Program-made: the position numbers and the translations under genes
NCBI GenBank assembly: GCA_002401775.2
Contig: NVUB02000208.1
Span: forward strand, 1-37,612
Source of the DNA: Ectothiorhodospiraceae bacterium
GTDB taxonomy: Bacteria > Pseudomonadota > Gammaproteobacteria > SZUA-152
DNA: 37,612 nucleotides
Direction of reading: 5' to 3'
The notes under the pieces: model-generated
Databases searched by the model: none
What the model saw: only the letters and a program-made list of their open reading frames with translations
What the model was told of the DNA's origin: nothing
Shown: positions 34,510-37,612 of the stretch, piece after piece
How the letters are laid out: each line of letters starts with the position of its first letter
Numbering within the stretch: the first letter of the stretch is position 1

Positions 34510-34971
34510 TTATCGATTGGAATGGTTTTGTTGAGAAAGGCGTCGTAATGCGTCAGAAAGTTCTCCATCTTCAATGTAATCTGCTGCGCTTTCGAGGATG
34601 TGGGCGCTGTCGGCGGACAATGTCGCACGACGGGCCTGCGTGGGGATGGCGGCTTGCGAATGTGGCTGAATTTTAAATTGGACCTTACGTAAGCTTTGCA
34701 TTCCCGGCTGGCTCTTAAGTTGCTTGAGTATGGTGGGTGCCAAATAGCGCAAGGGGGTCAACCAGGCTGGGCTGTCGGTCGTGACGACCGCCGTGTCTTC
34801 ACGGAGATTGGCGAGGCTGATATGGTCTGCGATTTCCGGATTTGGCCCCGCCCGCATGGCGATTTGCAGAGTTTTGGTGAGTTGTTGTAAATGCTGGGCT
34901 CGCTCCAGAATGACACTGAGGTCGCTGTTTTTAGCAGATAGAAATTTTGAGACTGGCTGGCTTGTCATCAC
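34510..34971 (-). CDS. dciA: DUF721/DciA-family protein, likely replicative-helicase loader
   Basis: The 153-residue product begins SQPVSKFLSAKNSDLSVILE and has the DUF721 core ISLANLREDTAVVTTDSPAW followed by TPLRYLAPTILKQLKSQPG. DciA proteins load or assist DnaB in bacteria lacking DnaC/DnaI, and in many gammaproteobacteria this gene lies on the opposite strand between lpxC and secA, exactly as here. The start could be either of two adjacent ATGs. The acidic C-terminus (ESAADYIEDGELSDALRRL) is the less conserved part. Confidence 0.85.
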   Translation of the reverse strand: MMTSQPVSKFLSAKNSDLSVILERAQHLQQLTKTLQIAMRAGPNPEIADHISLANLREDTAVVTTDSPAWLTPLRYLAPTILKQLKSQPGMQSLRKVQFKIQPHSQAAIPTQARRATLSADSAHILESAADYIEDGELSDALRRLSQQNHSNR

Positions 34972-35367
34972 GAATGGAAACCCGGTGTCTTGCTTCGTTG
35001 TTTATAAGAATGTGTTTATAAGAATGTGTTTATGAGAATTAAGTCACAATTATCCACGTATTTTGTCCATAAGTGTGTATTTTTTAACGATAAAATTATT
35101 GGAGTGATTAGCACAATTGCCGATATAAAAGGCATGAACAATTTTGGTTTGTGAATAAGCAATACCGTTAACCAATGCACAGTGTAGCGCAAGCAGTGTA
35201 AAGGGTAGAGCAAAAAAAGCCGTTAAGGTATTTGGAGTTACTCTACTTATTAAGACATGCAAGACTCGATATAACAAGCAACGTTTGTGGCTTGAAAAAC
35301 GTCAGTATTAACAAGATATTAGTAAGATTACGTCATCAGCAGAATCACGGGAAGGATTAGCGAGACA
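34972..35367. other. Divergent spacer between dciA and the M23 peptidase
   Basis: Three 14-bp tandem units of GTTTATAAGAATGT (35000-35013, 35014-35027, and a degenerate 35028-35041) lie just upstream of dciA. The rest is AT-rich without a recognisable gene. Both divergent promoters must lie here, but no unambiguous -35/-10 pair was found. Confidence 0.6.
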
Positions 35368-36294
35368 ATGAACATTATCTTTATTGGAAAACGCGGTCGG
35401 CAGACCAAAACCGTCAAACTGGCATCTCCTGGCATTATTGTTGGCGCCTTGCTGGCGGTAACGTTGATACCTTCCACATTGTTTTATAGCGGTTACTTCA
35501 CTGCACAAAATGCCGCTCCGAAACAGGATCAGGCGCTAATATCCTCCTGGCAGGGTGAAATGAAGGTGCAGCGTGAAGAAATTGCCACTGCGCGCCGTAA
35601 AGTCGATGAAGATATGGATGCCCTGGCGATTCGTTTGGGTGAGTTGCAGGCCAAAATGATTCGCCTGGACGCCCTGGGTGAACGTCTGACTGAAGTGGCT
35701 AAACTGGATCGGGGTGAGTTTGATTTTTCGTCTACCCCTGCTCAAGGTGGACCTAAAGACGACACCGCCGTGGAATCCATGACAGCACCGGATTTTGTGC
35801 AATCACTGGAAATGCTCACTCGGCAAGTGGATGATCGCAGCGCTCAGTTGAGTATGCTGGAAACCATGATGATGAGCCGCAACCTTCGCGACGAAATGAG
35901 GCCTGCCGGGCGCCCCATTAAACGCGGTTGGATTTCTTCTTATTACGGTATGCGCACGGACCCCTTTACCGGTCGTCGTGAGCACCACAAAGGTATGGAC
36001 CTGGCTGGCAAGGAAGGCAGTGACGTCATTGCGGTCGGTTCTGGTGTCGTTACCTGGGCCGGTGACCGCTATGGCTATGGAAAGCTGGTTGAAGTGAACC
36101 ACGGCAATGGTTATTCAACACGCTACGGGCATGGCGCTGAGGTGCTGGTGAGCGTGGGCGATACGGTTAAAAAAGGTCAAGTATTGGCATTGATGGGTTC
36201 CACAGGACGTTCCACGGGGCCGCACGTGCATTTTGAAGTGCTCTATAAGGGCAAAGCGGTTGACCCTAAAAAATATATCCTGGCACGTCGATAA
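35368..36294 (+). CDS. Membrane-anchored M23 (LytM-domain) peptidoglycan endopeptidase
   Basis: The 308-residue product has a basic start (MNIIFIGKRGRQTKTVKLAS), a signal-anchor helix (IIVGALLAVTLIPSTLFY), a predicted coiled coil (about 60-115) and a C-terminal LytM domain. The zinc and catalytic residues are present: H207 and D211 (HHKGMDLAG) and H286-x-H288 (GPHVHFEV). It should cut peptide cross-links in the periplasm. In many non-enteric gammaproteobacteria this gene precedes secA, in the place that secM occupies in E. coli. The start has GGAAGGA upstream at about 35350. Confidence 0.93.
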   Translation: MNIIFIGKRGRQTKTVKLASPGIIVGALLAVTLIPSTLFYSGYFTAQNAAPKQDQALISSWQGEMKVQREEIATARRKVDEDMDALAIRLGELQAKMIRLDALGERLTEVAKLDRGEFDFSSTPAQGGPKDDTAVESMTAPDFVQSLEMLTRQVDDRSAQLSMLETMMMSRNLRDEMRPAGRPIKRGWISSYYGMRTDPFTGRREHHKGMDLAGKEGSDVIAVGSGVVTWAGDRYGYGKLVEVNHGNGYSTRYGHGAEVLVSVGDTVKKGQVLALMGSTGRSTGPHVHFEVLYKGKAVDPKKYILARR

Positions 36295-36372
36295 CCCAAC
36301 CTGATAGTCATACCGGTTGCTTTGTCTTTGAATAGGCCTGTTTTGGCCATTCTCTAAATCTCCAATCCCCGC

Positions 36373-36398
36373 TATAATCCCGGACTTTGTACCGGGAT
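36373..36398 (+). promoter_or_regulatory. Candidate secA -10 box and leader hairpin
   Basis: TATAAT (36373-36378) lies 219 bases before secA. It runs directly into an inverted repeat, ATCCCGG (36377-36383) and CCGGGAT (36392-36398). No good -35 box is at the right distance, so this is only a candidate. Confidence 0.35.
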
Positions 36399-36556
36399 AG
36401 TGCCGTCTGCTTTTGGTTGTTCCCGGTTAGTTTGTATGATTGCTCGCGGCGGAAGGGTACCCTTTCCCGCGATAGTGAAATATTCGTGAATTGATGCGTG
36501 ACTGGATGAATGTTATCCCGAAGTTGGGGTTAATTTTCACCGCCCAGTAACCAGGC

Positions 36557-36600
36557 CTACTAAAAATGGTCTACTAAAAAATGGTCTAATAAAAATATGG
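36557..36600 (+). repeat. CTACTAAAAATGGT triplicate spanning the secA start
   Basis: Units at 36557-36570, 36571-36585 and 36586-36600 repeat CTACTAAAAATGGT with small changes. The third unit contains the secA ATG. No Shine-Dalgarno sequence is visible, and the first two units each carry an ATGG as well. Confidence 0.75.
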
Positions 36601-37612
36601 CAAGTAATTTCCTGAGTAAAATTTTTGGTAGCAGCAATGACAGACTATTAAAACGTCTGGATAAAGTCGTTGCGAGCATTTCCGCAATGGAGGCAACGGT
36701 AGAGCCGTTGTCGGACGATGAGTTGCGCGCCAAGACCGAAGAATTCCGTGAGCGTCTTACGAAGGGTTCAACACTCGATGCCTTGCTGCCAGAAGCCTTT
36801 GCGGTGGTGCGCGAGGCCGGTAAGCGCGCCTTCAACATGCGCCATTTTGATGTGCAGCTGATTGGCGGCATGGTGCTTAATGACGGCAAAATCGCCGAAA
36901 TGCGTACGGGTGAAGGCAAGACGCTCGTGGCTACATTGGTCGTGTATTTAAACGCCTTGTCAGGCAAGGGTGTGCATCTGGTAACGGTGAATGACTACCT
37001 GGCAGCACGTGATGCCGAGTGGATGGGCAAGCTGTATACCTTCCTCGGGCTTTCCGTTGGCGTGATCTTGTCGGGCCAAAATGGCGATGAAAAGCGCGCC
37101 GCTTATGCTTGTGACATTACCTACGGTACCAATAACGAATTTGGTTTTGACTACCTGCGTGATAATATGGCGCATGCGCCAAACGATTTGGTACAACGCG
37201 AGCACAACTACGCCATCGTCGATGAGGTTGACTCGGTGTTAGTTGATGATGCCCGTACCCCGCTTATTATTTCAGGACCGGTACCTAAAGGCGATCAGCA
37301 CGAGTTTGATGCCTTAAAACCAAAGATTGAAAGTCTGGTTAACCTGCAGCGTCAAAATCTTACCGGGGTTTTGGCAGAAGCTAAAAAATTAATCGCCGCA
37401 GGTGATACCAAAGAAGGAGCGATCCTATTGCTGCGCGTGTACCGCGGTCTTCCGAAAAACAAAGCGCCTATCAAGTATTTGAGTGAAGAAGGTATTCGCC
37501 AGTTGCTTCAGAAAACTGAGAATCACTATATGCAGGATAATAATCGCGAAATGCACGTGATTGATGCCGAATTATACTTTACCATTGATGAGAAAAACAA
37601 TCAAATAGAACT
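36597..37612 (+). CDS. secA: SecA, preprotein translocase ATPase, 5' part, with unusual crosslinking domain
   Basis: The first 338 codons are in the window; the gene runs off the right edge. SecA drives secretory proteins through SecYEG. Nucleotide-binding motifs are MRTGEGKTL (K108) and DEVD (D209), at exactly the E. coli residue numbers, so the N-terminal part is collinear with proteobacterial SecA. From about residue 229 ([20 protein letters not shown]) to the edge, the sequence differs from proteobacterial SecA. It has [40 protein letters not shown] and [20 protein letters not shown], a longer preprotein-crosslinking domain like that of Bacteroidota SecA as I remember it. The start is the ATG at 36597, without a clear ribosome-binding site. 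Confidence 0.95.
   Translation, partial: MASNFLSKIFGSSNDRLLKRLDKVVASISAMEATVEPLSDDELRAKTEEFRERLTKGSTLDALLPEAFAVVREAGKRAFNMRHFDVQLIGGMVLNDGKIAEMRTGEGKTLVATLVVYLNALSGKGVHLVTVNDYLAARDAEWMGKLYTFLGLSVGVILSGQNGDEKRAAYACDITYGTNNEFGFDYLRDNMAHAPNDLVQREHNYAIVDEVDSVLVDDARTPLIISGPVPKGDQHEFDALKPKIESLVNLQRQNLTGVLAEAKKLIAAGDTKEGAILLLRVYRGLPKNKAPIKYLSEEGIRQLLQKTENHYMQDNNREMHVIDAELYFTIDEKNNQIE

Noticed and set aside
35040-35060. TTATCCACG near dciA, one mismatch from a DnaA box
   Set aside because: It is a single site, with no cluster of boxes and no origin-like gene context; it is expected by chance in AT-rich sequence.
35368-36596. A secM-type arrest peptide upstream of secA
   Set aside because: The gene in this place is a full M23 peptidase with complete catalytic residues, and no short secretion-arrest ORF is seen between it and secA.

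Overview
This window comes from a gammaproteobacterial chromosome. The evidence is the gene order mraZ-rsmH-ftsL-ftsI-murE-murF-mraY-murD-ftsW-murG-murC-murB-ddl-ftsQ-ftsA-ftsZ-lpxC, followed by an opposite-strand DUF721/DciA gene, an M23 peptidase and secA. A class A RNase P RNA lies upstream of mraZ. MurE carries the DNPR signature of the meso-diaminopimelate enzyme, and LpxC shows that the cell makes lipid A. I cannot name the genus.

Positions 1-10900 are accessory and heavily rearranged. They hold the C-terminal end of an RTX-type exoprotein, an intact vapBC toxin-antitoxin pair, and a dinJ antitoxin whose yafQ toxin is broken by a 174-bp inverted-repeat element and a frameshift. They also hold a junction of an SNF2-helicase 3' end with a second RTX C-terminus, a Fic gene interrupted by an amber codon, an HTH antitoxin remnant, and a large SWIM/SNF2 helicase between long direct repeats. 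At least four short palindromic or inverted-repeat families fill the gaps between these genes.

Positions 10934-13063 hold a LysR regulator divergent from a DoxX-family membrane protein, then rnpB. Positions 13579-32834 are the dcw cluster, one long rightward unit for peptidoglycan precursor synthesis (MurE, F, D, C, B, Ddl, MraY, MurG) and septation (FtsL, I, W, Q, A, Z). It opens with a sigma70-like promoter and a 10-bp-phased MraZ operator and closes with a strong intrinsic terminator. Most genes overlap by 1-11 bases. The exceptions are four spacers that have gained tandem micro-repeats or hairpins: rsmH-ftsL, ftsL-ftsI, mraY-murD and ftsQ-ftsA.

After the terminator come lpxC, REP-like palindromes, dciA on the minus strand, a membrane-anchored LytM/M23 peptidase in the place where secM sits in enterobacteria, and the first 338 codons of secA. 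The SecA reading frame is the most surprising coding feature. It is collinear with proteobacterial SecA up to the DEVD box and then carries a preprotein-crosslinking segment that looks like that of Bacteroidota. All family assignments come from reading the translated sequence; no database search was run.
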